Shown in pieces: positions 40,366 to 48,479 of a DNA stretch of 48,479 nt. The stretch is taken from contig NZ_CALKTL010000026.1 in the NCBI RefSeq assembly GCF_937997405.1, positions 1 through 48,479 on the forward strand, in the 5' to 3' direction. A model generated the notes under the pieces. The model had not been told where the DNA came from, made no database searches, and saw nothing but the letters and a program-made list of their open reading frames with translations. Source of the stretch: an uncultured Campylobacter sp. (GTDB lineage Bacteria > Campylobacterota > Campylobacteria > Campylobacterales > Campylobacteraceae). The position numbers were made by a program, and so were the translations under genes. The number at the start of each line of letters is the position of its first letter. Position 1 is the stretch's first letter.

Positions 40366-42445
40366 TCTTTTTAGCGCTGCTTTAGCGTTTGCAGACCTCA
40401 ACACGACCGGTGAGGGAAGCTTTGTAGAGACGAATTCTTCTACTCCAGAGGCAAATCTTACTTTAGAAAACAACAAAACCGAGATCAAAAAAGAAGTCGC
40501 TAAAATTCTATCCAAATCCCTCGGTGCGGAGGATGGCAATAAAACCGAAGTAATAAATATGATCGCAGAAAAGGTCGCTAAAACGGAGACTTCGCAGAAA
40601 AAAGCTCCTAATGGAGAGACGCTTATCTCTGTAATCAAAGAGATTAAAAAGCTAAATTTGCAGCGTAGCTCCCTGCTTAACGGCGGCGACGCCAACGCGA
40701 GCAAAAACGAACTGGACGCCATCGACCGCAATAAAGCTAAGCTCTTTGATCGCCTGCCTTTCGCGATTACGCAGCAGGATATGGATATCGAAAGCATAAT
40801 GTCGTATGCGCAAAATAAAAAGAACATCCAAACTACGCTCAAAAAATACGCCAAAAAGCAGAGCTCTCCCGAATACGTAAATGCAAGCGCGGATTTGGAA
40901 AAAATGGAGATGGCAGAGATCTTTTATACCTCGCTTATGAAAATTGAGGATATGTTTGTAAACGGCGCAAGCAGAAGTGCGCTTGAAAGCGAGCTAAGTA
41001 GCACGCTACTAAATATCCAAACTAGGGATTTTAGCAAACTTAATGATTTGAAAAATAATCTAAGCAGTCAAGAGCAGATAGACGCCTTAGAGTCTAAAAT
41101 CAACGATTTGAAAAACGACAAGCAGACCTACGACGAGGTGCTTACGTATCTGTCGCGAAATAGCGATCTGCTCGCAAGCAGCGTGGTTTTTACGAGCTTA
41201 AATTTTAAATCTGTGATTGATTATATCAACGATAAAATTCCGTTTAAGCTCAGCCACGTAAATTTCGGCAAACTCATTCTAATCACGCTGATTACACTAT
41301 TTTTCTACTCGCTTCGTAGGCTGCTTGCCAACATCATCTATTTCGTATTTAAATTCTTTAATAAAAGCTTTTCGCTGGATAGCGAAACTCTAAAAACGCA
41401 AGTAGTAGGCATCATCAAGCGTCCGATGGGTATTTTACTGATCGCTTATTCAGTTGATATCTGTCTTAGTATATTTTATTATCCGGCGCCTGTGCCGATA
41501 AAATTTGCAAATTTATTCTCGATCGTTTACGTGGTACTTTGGGCATGGCTCATCATCGAAATCATCGATGGTTACGGTATTGTTGTGCTTGGAAACATCA
41601 CGAAAAAAGGCGTCAGAAAAGATATCATAAATCTGGTTGTTAAAATTCTATACGTCATCGTAATCATCATCGCCGCACTTTTAGTGCTAAAGCGTCTGGG
41701 CTTTGACATCTCGGCGCTTATGGCATCTCTTGGAATCGGCGGACTTGCGATCGCGTTTGCGACCAAGGACATCATCGCGAATTTCTTCTCATCCGTGATG
41801 CTATTGTTTGATAACTCGTTCTCGCAAGGTGATTGGGTCGTATTAGGAGACATAGAAGGAAACGTCGTAGAAACAGGCTTCAGAAAGACGACGATCAGAA
41901 CCTTTGACAACGCTCTTGTTTTTGTGCCGAATTCCAACATAATGGCGCAAAATATCAAAAACTGGAGCCGCAGGAAGGTAGGGCGGAATTTAAAGCTTAC
42001 CGTGGGCGTCGAATATGGTGCGAGCACGGCTCAACTGCGAAAGTGCGTAAACGACATAAAAGAGATGTTAAAATCTCACCCAGGCATCGCTCAATCTGCC
42101 GATACAGCGCTAAATTCTAAAGATTTTCGTATGCGCTATAGACAGAACATGGTTTCTATCGACGATTTAGCGGGCTATAAAAGCACCATGTTCGTGGCGC
42201 TAGATAGCTTTGGCGATTCGTCCATTAATATTTTAGTTTACTGCTTCACAAAAACCGTAATATGGGCAAATTTCATCCAAACGAAAGAGGATGTTTTATT
42301 TAAAATAATGGAGATCGTGGAGCAAAACGGACTATCGTTTGCCTTCCCATCGCAGAGCGTTTATATCGAAAATATCCCGGAAATAGCAAGCGAATGCGTA
42401 AAATCAAAAGTAAATTCCAACGACAAAGGAGAGCAAAATGGCTGA
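40331..42445 (+). CDS. Large MscS-type mechanosensitive channel
   Basis: 704 residues. A signal peptide (cleavage near AFA-DL, residue 21) is followed by a ~290-residue periplasmic region rich in Lys/Glu with coiled-coil character (about 50-300), then five transmembrane helices and the MscS core. The pore helix SLGIGGLAIAFATKDIIAN is at about 465-483, and the beta domain GDWVVLGDIEGNVVETGFR and FVPNSNIMAQ follows. It relieves turgor on osmotic downshift. The start, with AAGGGA 7 nt upstream, lies inside the carbonic anhydrase gene. It overlaps the next small gene by 8 bases. Confidence 0.92.
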   Translation: MKKSIISFLTISLFSAALAFADLNTTGEGSFVETNSSTPEANLTLENNKTEIKKEVAKILSKSLGAEDGNKTEVINMIAEKVAKTETSQKKAPNGETLISVIKEIKKLNLQRSSLLNGGDANASKNELDAIDRNKAKLFDRLPFAITQQDMDIESIMSYAQNKKNIQTTLKKYAKKQSSPEYVNASADLEKMEMAEIFYTSLMKIEDMFVNGASRSALESELSSTLLNIQTRDFSKLNDLKNNLSSQEQIDALESKINDLKNDKQTYDEVLTYLSRNSDLLASSVVFTSLNFKSVIDYINDKIPFKLSHVNFGKLILITLITLFFYSLRRLLANIIYFVFKFFNKSFSLDSETLKTQVVGIIKRPMGILLIAYSVDICLSIFYYPAPVPIKFANLFSIVYVVLWAWLIIEIIDGYGIVVLGNITKKGVRKDIINLVVKILYVIVIIIAALLVLKRLGFDISALMASLGIGGLAIAFATKDIIANFFSSVMLLFDNSFSQGDWVVLGDIEGNVVETGFRKTTIRTFDNALVFVPNSNIMAQNIKNWSRRKVGRNLKLTVGVEYGASTAQLRKCVNDIKEMLKSHPGIAQSADTALNSKDFRMRYRQNMVSIDDLAGYKSTMFVALDSFGDSSINILVYCFTKTVIWANFIQTKEDVLFKIMEIVEQNGLSFAFPSQSVYIENIPEIASECVKSKVNSNDKGEQNG

Positions 42446-42611
42446 TTTCGATGACTTCGAAGACGAAGAGTTCGATGAGGACGAATACGAGGACGATGAT
42501 CTAATCGGAGGCGACGAGAGTTACAACTACAACTACGACGAGGACGATTACAGCTACGAAGACGACGATGGTTTCAACGATTATAGCGATTTGGACAGCG
42601 AGGATTATTAG
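42438..42611 (+). CDS. 57-residue hyperacidic peptide
   Basis: An ATG with AAAGGAG 6 nt upstream opens a 57-codon frame ending in TAG at 42609-42611. Thirty of 57 residues are acidic (20 Asp, 10 Glu); most others are Tyr, Phe, Ser, Asn and Gly, and there is no Lys, Arg or His. It overlaps the mscS end by 8 bases and the next GTG start by one (TAGTG), so it is coupled on both sides and very probably translated. It is disordered by composition. A Ca2+/metal buffer, DNA mimic or binding partner of the channel or the SOD are possibilities; none is shown. Confidence 0.85.
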   Translation: MADFDDFEDEEFDEDEYEDDDLIGGDESYNYNYDEDDYSYEDDDGFNDYSDLDSEDY

Positions 42612-43342
42612 TGTTTAGATCCAGGGCATTGCCTTTTGATCCGCGCGCGAATAAAATCGCTAGCCTGCAAAGCTTAAAATTTCACCACGGCGGGCTTTGC
42701 GAGGACTACGTCTCCACCCTAAATCGAGATATAGCGGACACGCCGATACAAAACGCGGATCTTTTTACGATCATTACGCAGTCTTTCAGGGAGGCGCACG
42801 GCGAGGAGTGCGAGTTTTCGCAAATTTCAAAGCTTTATAAAATTTGCCTAGGTTTTAGCCGTATTTTTAACAACGCCTCTGAAATTTACAACCACGATTT
42901 TTACTTCGACTGTATCGCGCAGCCAAGCGAGCCTAGCGGCGAGCTCGCGGACGCTTTAGCTCAGGCTTTCGGCGGGATGGAAAATTTTAAAAGCGAGTTT
43001 TTAAAGCGCGCACTGGGGCTTTTCGGTAGCGGCTGGTGCTGGCTCACGTGCGACGAGCGCGGCGCAAATTTAGAAATCATCACGACGCAAAATGCGGACA
43101 CGCCGATCGTGCATGGTAAAATTCCGCTTTTAGCCTGCGATCTTTGGGAGCACGCCTATTATGCCGATCATCAAAATGCGCGCAAGTTCTACGTGGAGAG
43201 CTTCTTGCATTTTGCCGACTTCGGCTTCGCAAGCGACGCCTACTTCCAGGCGAAAAAGCAAGGACTTGACTCCGTAAAGCTCTACATCAGCGAGCTTCAC
43301 CCCGCCGCATCTTCGCGCTGCGATTGCGGCTGTTGCGGGTAG
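42611..43342 (+). CDS. Divergent Fe/Mn superoxide dismutase-like protein
   Basis: 243 residues from a GTG that overlaps the previous stop (TAGTG). The four metal ligands of Fe/Mn SOD are present: His25 (KFHHGG), His95 (YNHDFYF), Asp177 and His181 (CDLWEHAYY). Tyr33 (EDYV) fits the gateway Tyr. Differences from SodB are several: the KHHQTY segment is GLCEDY; the Gln of FeSOD (Gln69 in E. coli) is Glu91 in NNASEIYNH; NHTFYW has lost its Trp; and the tail after the fold is Cys-rich (RCDCGCCG). It may have altered redox tuning, other metal use or no SOD activity. Last gene of the carbonic anhydrase operon. Confidence 0.85.
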   Translation: MFRSRALPFDPRANKIASLQSLKFHHGGLCEDYVSTLNRDIADTPIQNADLFTIITQSFREAHGEECEFSQISKLYKICLGFSRIFNNASEIYNHDFYFDCIAQPSEPSGELADALAQAFGGMENFKSEFLKRALGLFGSGWCWLTCDERGANLEIITTQNADTPIVHGKIPLLACDLWEHAYYADHQNARKFYVESFLHFADFGFASDAYFQAKKQGLDSVKLYISELHPAASSRCDCGCCG

Positions 43343-44779
43343 ATTTGGGTTTTTGCTGCGCAAACTTTAGCGCTGCGGATTTTCGGTTCTCTATGCCCGC
43401 CGCGCGCTAAATTTCAAGCGCCTTCCGCTTCTTGGCGTCTATATTTTGCCTCGCGAATACTGCATCGTATCGCCCGTGGCGTCGCGAGACCTTAGGCTTG
43501 CTATCTCGCCGTATAAAATTTACGTGGATTTTGATCTTGAGCTCATTTGGCGTCCACGGATTAAAATTTAAGATTTTTAATTTGAAGTTTGCTTGACTAT
43601 AGTTCACCGCTCGTTACGCGCCAAATTCCGAGTGCTTCTCCTTTTCAGCGCTTATATCTTGTGCGTAAATACCACGTTGCACGGACTCCTATACGAAATT
43701 TAGCTCTATCTGACTCTGCTTTCTTAAAATTTTTGCCACCCGCGCATTGAAATTTAACGCTACGAGCGAACACCACGCAAAATTTTAAAGTTGCAAATAA
43801 GCCCATGAAATTTTCATACCGAAATAAGCAGCGCATTCTTTGCTTCCGTAATTATATAGAGAGGCACTCTCTGCCTCCCTGCTTTGTTCACCCATGCCCT
43901 ATTCGTAAAATTTTGTTTAGTAAAGCGGTCGGCAAATTTTAAAATATCAGCTAGATTAAATTTGCCGCGCCAAAGACAAGGTCGCGGTAAATTTGAAATT
44001 TGGACCTGAATAGTACGGATTGCGGCTTGCGAACCGCGGGCTAAATTTAACAAAATTTGATCGTCAAATTTTACTTTTTGGCAGTTAAAATTTTTAGCGT
44101 CGTTTCGGCTTAAAATTTCGCTTTAAATTTTAAAAATTTGCACCGCGCCAAAGTTGCTCGTTACGCGAAAAAGACAAGCCGCATCGAAACCAAGCTATGC
44201 TACGTCGGGCGTACCTGCGCGTTATGTGTGCCAAAATACAGCGTGAAATTTTAACCGCATCGGCTCAAATCACGCGGCAAGTTGCGCTGCACGAGACCTC
44301 ATCAAATGCAGCAGCCGTATTCGCGTGCCGTGTAAAGCCGCTCGGCGTAGAATTTTACTCGTTTAAACGTAGCACGTCGCTATACAAATACAAAGCCGCA
44401 TCATTTAAAGACGGCACTTGACGGCGCGGTATGTATAGCCGAAAACAGATGCTCAAGGTCACGCTCGCTTAAAATTTAAAGCTGCACTTCAAAAATAAAG
44501 CCATGCTCACTCGAAGCGCAAAGCCTCGTCTCTTTAAAGTGCGGAGCCGCGTCTTAATCAAATGTTAGAGACGTGAAGCAGAAATCAATCGAAACGCGAA
44601 GTCATGTCTATTTAAAGTGTAGAGCTGCGCCTAATCAAATTTACAATTGCGCTCGCTCAAGGCACGAAACCGTTCCGCTCAAAAATATTGCGCCTACAAA
44701 ATGCAAAACCGCGTCTACTCAAAATTTTAAACCTTTTTAAAATTTCAAATTCACTTAAAATTTTAAAATTTAGACCGCT
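43343..44779. other. 1.4-kb region without a convincing gene
   Basis: Several 60-80-codon open frames occur on both strands, but none has a Shine-Dalgarno site, a recognisable domain or protein-like composition. The first kilobase is AAATTT-rich mosaic; from about 44390 a 22-bp degenerate repeat family appears. Confidence 0.55.
44391..44725. repeat. Degenerate ~22-bp repeat family
   Basis: At least five recognisable copies of GC(A/G)(A/G)AGCCGCGTCT..T.AAA: 44518-44540, 44541-44563 (tandem), 44596-44618, 44619-44640 (tandem) and 44703-44725, with weaker ones at 44391 and 44497. Copies differ at 5-8 positions. There are no constant spacers, so this is not a CRISPR. Confidence 0.55.
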
Positions 44780-45991
44780 TTACTCCCTCGCTAGTCCGTT
44801 TTTATCGGATTTATCGCTGATTAGTTTGCCCGCTTCGTCGTATTTTTTGACGCGCACGAGCCTGCCGCGCTCAAACTCGCCCTCGGCTTCGAGCTTGCCG
44901 TCTGCGTAGTAGTGCTTCGCCGTGCCCGTCTCGAGCCCATCCTTGAACGTCACTCTAGCCTTGAGCGCGCCGTTTTCGTGATATGTTTCGTATAGCCCGT
45001 GTTTGCGTCCGTCTCTAAACATTACCTTCGCCGCAAGCGCACCGCTTGCGTAGTATTGCCGCGCCTCGCCCGTTTGGCTGTCGCGCTTGAACTCGTATTC
45101 GCCCTGTAGTGTGCCGCCCCTGTAGTATTCGTGCACGGTGCCGTCGCGCTCGCCGTCTTTGAAATTTTCGATTACACGCGTCTTACCGTCCTCGTAAAAC
45201 CACTTCCAAACGCCCTGTTTGCGGTCATCCTTGTATGCGCCCGTCTGCTTTAGCGCGCCGCTTTCGTAGTACCATTTTTCCGTGCCTTGCCTCTTGCCCC
45301 CTTTATAGCTGCGCTCCCCGCGCACTTTGCCGCTTTTATAATAATCCACGTCCTTGCCGTTTCGCAGCCCGTCCTTATACGGATGGCGCGCGCTTACTTC
45401 GCCGCTTTCGTAGTAGTCGGTGAAAACGCCCTCGCGCCTATCATTTTTATACGCGCCCTGCTGATTTAGCTTGCCGCTTCCCTGATAATACAGCTTGTAA
45501 AAACCCTCGCGCTTGCCGGCTTTGTATTCGCTCTGCGATCTCAGCTCGCCGCCGTCCGCGTAGTAGCTCTTCGCGACGCCGTCGTATAGGCCGTTTTTTA
45601 GCGGATATTCGTTTGAGGGCTTATCTCTGCCGTCAAAGTAATTGCGCTCGCGCACCGCTGTGCCGTTCTTTACGTCGATCTCTCTGATAAGCGTCGGCGG
45701 CAGCGGCTTTGCTCTGGGGTAGACAACGCCCATAAAATTTACGTCGTAGAGATCCTCGGCGCTATAATGCAGCACCTTGAGCGTCCCGCTATAGGGCTTG
45801 TCCGCTACGAAATACAGGCCGTTTTTCAGGACCGGCTCGGGTTGCATTACGATTTTTGGCTCCAGAGCTTGCGCGCCTAGCGCCAAAAACGGAAGCAGAA
45901 GCAGGAACTTTAATGCGCTTGAAAAGCTAAAATTTCGCATTAAATTTAAGCCCAAATTGAGCGAATTTTGCGCGGCTTTGCAGGTTTTCAT
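44780..45991 (-). CDS. YwqK/MORN-type repeat secreted protein
   Basis: 403 residues. The ATG at 45991 has AAAGGAAG 7 nt upstream; the signal peptide core is at about 26-42 (cleavage near ALGAQA), giving an unusually long N-region. The rest is about 12 repeats of ~23 residues of the type YYESGALK..GAYKDDRKQGVWK, the antitoxin-YwqK/MORN pattern (DGxxxGxxxxYYxxGxL). Such beta-hairpin arrays form elongated scaffolds; despite the database name, no toxin partner is seen next to it. Probably periplasmic or surface-associated; function unknown. Confidence 0.88.
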   Translation of the reverse strand: MKTCKAAQNSLNLGLNLMRNFSFSSALKFLLLLPFLALGAQALEPKIVMQPEPVLKNGLYFVADKPYSGTLKVLHYSAEDLYDVNFMGVVYPRAKPLPPTLIREIDVKNGTAVRERNYFDGRDKPSNEYPLKNGLYDGVAKSYYADGGELRSQSEYKAGKREGFYKLYYQGSGKLNQQGAYKNDRREGVFTDYYESGEVSARHPYKDGLRNGKDVDYYKSGKVRGERSYKGGKRQGTEKWYYESGALKQTGAYKDDRKQGVWKWFYEDGKTRVIENFKDGERDGTVHEYYRGGTLQGEYEFKRDSQTGEARQYYASGALAAKVMFRDGRKHGLYETYHENGALKARVTFKDGLETGTAKHYYADGKLEAEGEFERGRLVRVKKYDEAGKLISDKSDKNGLARE

Positions 45992-46154
45992 ATTTTGCTT
46001 CCTTTGGCTCGGTTAAATTTGAAGAATTTTAAAATTTGAAGCTAAATTTTAGATAAATCCTCACGGAATTTGGGCTGCGGGCTTGGTTTATGATGCGGGC
46101 GGAGCGTAAGCCGTGCCCGTAAACCTGTCGCGCGCTGTTTAACGGAGCCGAGCG

Positions 46155-46673
46155 CTAAATTTCGGCGCGATTTAATATTTCCGCGACGATTGCCCACTCG
46201 CGCACGAGCCTTTCAAAGCTAAAATTTGCGTTTGCCGGGCTAGTCGAGGGTAGCTTGACGGGCTCTTTGCCGGTTGCGTTTAAAATTTGAGTTTTTAGGT
46301 ATTTTTCGCAGATTTCATGCGCTTTGCCGCCGTTTGCGAACACCTGCACGATGCGTGCGCCGCTAAAGATCGGCTCTAAATTTGCAGGCACGACGGCGGT
46401 CATTTTGGCGTCGCTCGAGCCCTTGATTTCGCAGCAGATCGCCGCGTCGTAGACGGCGATGCCGCGGGCGAGCAGGAATTTTATCTTTTCGTCCATGCTC
46501 GCAGGCGGCGGCGCGTTTAAAATTTGCGCCAGCACCCGCCAGAAGCGATTTTGCGGATTTGCGTAGTAAAAGCCCAGCTCGCGAGAAACTACGGAGGGAA
46601 AGGAGCCGAGGATTAAAATTTTAGAATTTTGATCGAAAATCGGCTTAAAAGGATGGGTTTGGGTTTTATTCAT
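46155..46673 (-). CDS. DNA-deoxyinosine glycosylase (UDG superfamily)
   Basis: 172 residues. Family words are clear: KILILGSFPSVVSRE, FYYANPQNRFWRVL, GIAVYDAAICCEIKGSSD and LPSTSPANA. The family (TIGR04274 type) removes hypoxanthine from DNA formed by adenine deamination; mismatch uracil activity is the alternative. It is the last Campylobacter-like gene before the compositional break. Confidence 0.88.
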   Translation of the reverse strand: MNKTQTHPFKPIFDQNSKILILGSFPSVVSRELGFYYANPQNRFWRVLAQILNAPPPASMDEKIKFLLARGIAVYDAAICCEIKGSSDAKMTAVVPANLEPIFSGARIVQVFANGGKAHEICEKYLKTQILNATGKEPVKLPSTSPANANFSFERLVREWAIVAEILNRAEI

Positions 46674-47008
46674 TTTTATGCATTTAAATATCTATAATAT
46701 TTTAATTCTTAAAAATATTAGATAAAAATTTACAGTTTGTTGAAATTTTGAATATAAATTATTCAGATATTCATATTTTGTATATAACAAATTACTGCTA
46801 CAAAAAGTTGAACCAAACTTTTTAAGTTAAATATTCTAAAATAAAAAATTTTCATATCATTTGAATAAATTACAAAAAATTGATATAATTATGATGTAAA
46901 GTAATTCTAAGTTTAATCTTAAAAATTTGGACAGATTTGTTCATAATTTATTGAATTATTAAAGATAAAAAATATTTATTGTTAATTTATTATTTTGAAG
47001 GAGGAATA
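46674..47008. other. Very AT-rich spacer holding the composition break
   Basis: Left of here the DNA is Campylobacter-like with GC-rich words; from about 46680 onward it is uniformly AT-rich and loses the AAATTTTA-plus-GC mosaic. It contains the glmU promoter and no gene. Confidence 0.7.
46861..46889 (+). promoter_or_regulatory. Promoter of glmU
   Basis: TTGAAT (46861-46866), 17-bp spacer, TATAAT (46884-46889) with an extended TGA before it. A full -35/-10 pair of this kind is unlike the other promoters in the window and fits Fusobacteriota/Firmicutes style. Confidence 0.7.
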
Positions 47009-48328
47009 ATGATTTCGTTAATTTTGGCAGCTGGAAAAGGAACTCGAATGAAATCTGAACAATCTAAAGTTCTACACAAAGTAAATGGTGTTACAATGAT
47101 TAAAAGGGTAGTTAATGTGCTAGAAAATATCGGGAATGATAAAAATATTTTTATTCTTGGACATAAAAAGGAAGATGTTCTAGCGGAAATGGGGAATGTT
47201 GACTATGTTACACAGGAAGAACAGCTTGGTACAGGGCATGCAGTTTTAATTGCAAAGGATAAAATTCAGGAATATGGTGAGGATGTGCTTATCACTTATG
47301 GTGATACACCTTTATTAAAGGAAGAAACATTGGAAGAATTAAAAAAAGTGTTTGAGGAAAAAAATCTTGACTGTATTGTGCTTTCGTGTAAAGTGAAAAA
47401 TCCGTTTGGATATGGAAGAATTGTTAAGGAAAATGGTAAAATTTCAAATATTGTGGAAGAAAAAGAAGCAAATGAAAAAGAGAAAAAAATAGATGAAATT
47501 AATACAGGTGTGTATATTTTCAAAAATGAAAGTTTGCTTTACGCAATAGAAAAAATTGATAATAACAATTCAAAAGGTGAATATTATTTAACAGATGCCA
47601 TAAAAATCTTGACAAATGAAAATTATAATGTGGATAGTTTTCAAATTGAAGATGAAGATGAAATTTTGGGAGTAAATTCAAAAGTTCAATTAGCACAGGC
47701 GGATAAAATTTTACGAAACAGAAAAAATATTGAGCTTATGGATAGCGGAGTTATTCTAATTGACCCTGATAATGTTGAAATTGGGCAGGATACAGTTATT
47801 TATCCAAATGTTACAATTCAAGGAAATACAAAAATTGGAAAAAATTGTGAAATTTTAGGAAATACTAGAATTGAAAATTCCGTAATTGCTGATAATGTAA
47901 AAATAGAGGCTTCTGTTGTGGAACAGTCTACTCTTGAAGAAGGTGTAACTGTCGGACCATTTGCACATTTACGTCCAAAAGCATATTTGAAAGAAACTGT
48001 ACATGTAGGAAACTTTGTAGAAATAAAGAATGCTACGCTTGAAAAAGGTGTGAAAACAGGACATTTAACTTATATTGGAGATGCTGAAATTGGTGAAGAT
48101 ACAAATGTTGGTGCAGGAACGATTACTTGTAACTATGATGGAAAAAATAAACATAAGACAAAAATTGGTAAAAATGCCTTTATTGGAAGCAATTCAATAA
48201 TTGTAGCACCTGTAGAAATCGGAGACAAAGTGCTAACTGCCGCAGGTTCTGTTATTACAAAGAATATTCCTAATGAAGCACTTGCATTTGGAAGGGCAAA
48301 ACAGGTAAATAAAGAAAAAAATAAGTAA
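47009..48328 (+). CDS. glmU: Bifunctional GlmU (UDP-GlcNAc pyrophosphorylase / GlcN-1-P acetyltransferase)
   Basis: 439 residues, essential for peptidoglycan and LPS precursors. N-terminal nucleotidyltransferase: LILAAGKGTRMKSEQSKVLH, GTGHAV and YGDTPLL; C-terminal left-handed hexapeptide helix with GPFAHLRP, GNFVEIKN and VGAGTITCNYDG. I start at the ATG at 47009 because AAGGAGG is at 46998-47004; an upstream in-frame TTG lacks a site. Codons are strongly A/T-ending and the protein looks Leptotrichia/Fusobacteria-like, unlike every other gene here. Confidence 0.96.
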   Translation: MISLILAAGKGTRMKSEQSKVLHKVNGVTMIKRVVNVLENIGNDKNIFILGHKKEDVLAEMGNVDYVTQEEQLGTGHAVLIAKDKIQEYGEDVLITYGDTPLLKEETLEELKKVFEEKNLDCIVLSCKVKNPFGYGRIVKENGKISNIVEEKEANEKEKKIDEINTGVYIFKNESLLYAIEKIDNNNSKGEYYLTDAIKILTNENYNVDSFQIEDEDEILGVNSKVQLAQADKILRNRKNIELMDSGVILIDPDNVEIGQDTVIYPNVTIQGNTKIGKNCEILGNTRIENSVIADNVKIEASVVEQSTLEEGVTVGPFAHLRPKAYLKETVHVGNFVEIKNATLEKGVKTGHLTYIGDAEIGEDTNVGAGTITCNYDGKNKHKTKIGKNAFIGSNSIIVAPVEIGDKVLTAAGSVITKNIPNEALAFGRAKQVNKEKNK

Positions 48329-48461
48329 AACATTTTGAAAAATGTCAAAAAATCAGAAAATGTTATAAAACATTTATTATGTAAATTTAATACCTTATAA
48401 CTTAATGGAAAATAAAAATATTTTAATAAAAATTCAAAATATAGAGAGAAAGGGAAATGAA

Positions 48462-48479
48462 ATGATAACATTAACCAAG
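48462..48479 (+). CDS. 5' end of the next gene after glmU, partial
   Basis: ATG at 48462 with AAAGGGA 6-7 nt upstream; only MITLTK is visible before the window ends. In Fusobacteriota glmU is often followed by prs (ribose-phosphate pyrophosphokinase), but six residues cannot confirm it. Confidence 0.4.

Noticed and set aside
43407..44421. Four 60-80-codon open frames on both strands in the 1.4-kb gap
   Set aside because: No Shine-Dalgarno sites, mutually overlapping mosaics, repeat-driven composition.
44391..44725. CRISPR-like array
   Set aside because: Repeat copies are degenerate, partly tandem and irregularly spaced, with no unique spacers of constant length and no cas genes.

Overview
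The window reads as Campylobacterota, most like an oral or host-associated Campylobacter. The signs are a dense AAATTT/AAAATTTTA vocabulary, A/G-rich Shine-Dalgarno sites, extended TATAAT boxes with little -35 signal, and gene families typical of the group: the MccA octaheme sulfite reductase, an epsilon-type HAO octaheme cytochrome with a NapC-like partner, cysteine-rich Sel1 proteins and a CcsBA-type heme lyase. The last ~1.6 kb is different. It is far more AT-rich and carries a glmU of Fusobacteriota (Leptotrichia-like) character with its own -35/-10 promoter, so the right end is probably an assembly join to another organism, or less likely a recent transfer.

Layout. 1-190: tail of an unknown gene. 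192-3464: subtilisin-type autotransporter protease. 3465-4133: gene-free repeat-rich DNA. 4134-16860 (minus): a tightly packed 12-gene operon. In transcription order it encodes MccA (octaheme sulfite reductase), MccB (peptidyl-prolyl isomerase), MccC/MccD (Fe-S protein and NrfD-like quinol dehydrogenase), CcsA1 (dedicated heme lyase), a Sel1 protein, a double NosL-domain protein, a 62-residue membrane peptide, an FtsX-like permease with its ATPase, a polytopic CPYC protein and a degenerate NosL-like protein. 17142-19953 (plus, divergent): a FecBCD-type metal/metallophore importer. 19979-22076 (minus): an OmpR-type response regulator and a histidine kinase with a periplasmic heme-c motif, the likely regulators of the mcc genes. 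22467-23072: a membrane protein with a Met/His-rich copper-binding-like tail.

23383-25270 holds a small lipoprotein, 1.25 kb without genes, and a small cytosolic protein. 25549-27517 (minus) encodes an HAO-family octaheme cytochrome and a NapC/NrfH-type tetraheme quinol dehydrogenase, a second N- or S-oxyanion respiratory module. 27717-29133 is a two-subunit class I fumarase. 29514-35359 is accessory: a DUF3137-like protein, two hypothetical proteins (one frameshifted by a perfect 17-bp tandem duplication), TerC and a lipoprotein. 35891-39566 (minus) is housekeeping: rnhB, an RDD protein, pyrE, frr, secG and a BI-1/YccA protein. 39697-43342 (plus) is a coupled operon of beta carbonic anhydrase, an MscS-type channel, a 57-residue hyperacidic peptide and an unusual Fe-superoxide dismutase. 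After 1.4 kb of degenerate repeats come a YwqK/MORN-type repeat protein and a deoxyinosine glycosylase-type UDG.

How the parts fit. The mcc operon contains what sulfite respiration from the quinone pool needs: electron entry (MccCD), the terminal reductase (MccA), heme attachment to the odd CX15CH site (CcsA1) and folding (MccB). Because MccA-type active sites contain Cu(I) beside a heme, I infer that the NosL/ABC/CPYC genes in the same operon form a copper-delivery or maturation module for MccA. That module is the least described and most interesting part of the window. The adjacent heme-sensor kinase, the 10-bp tandem repeats at the mccA promoter and the nearby Met/His-rich protein fit the same story. 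No rRNA, tRNA, CRISPR array, insertion sequence or prophage was recognised.
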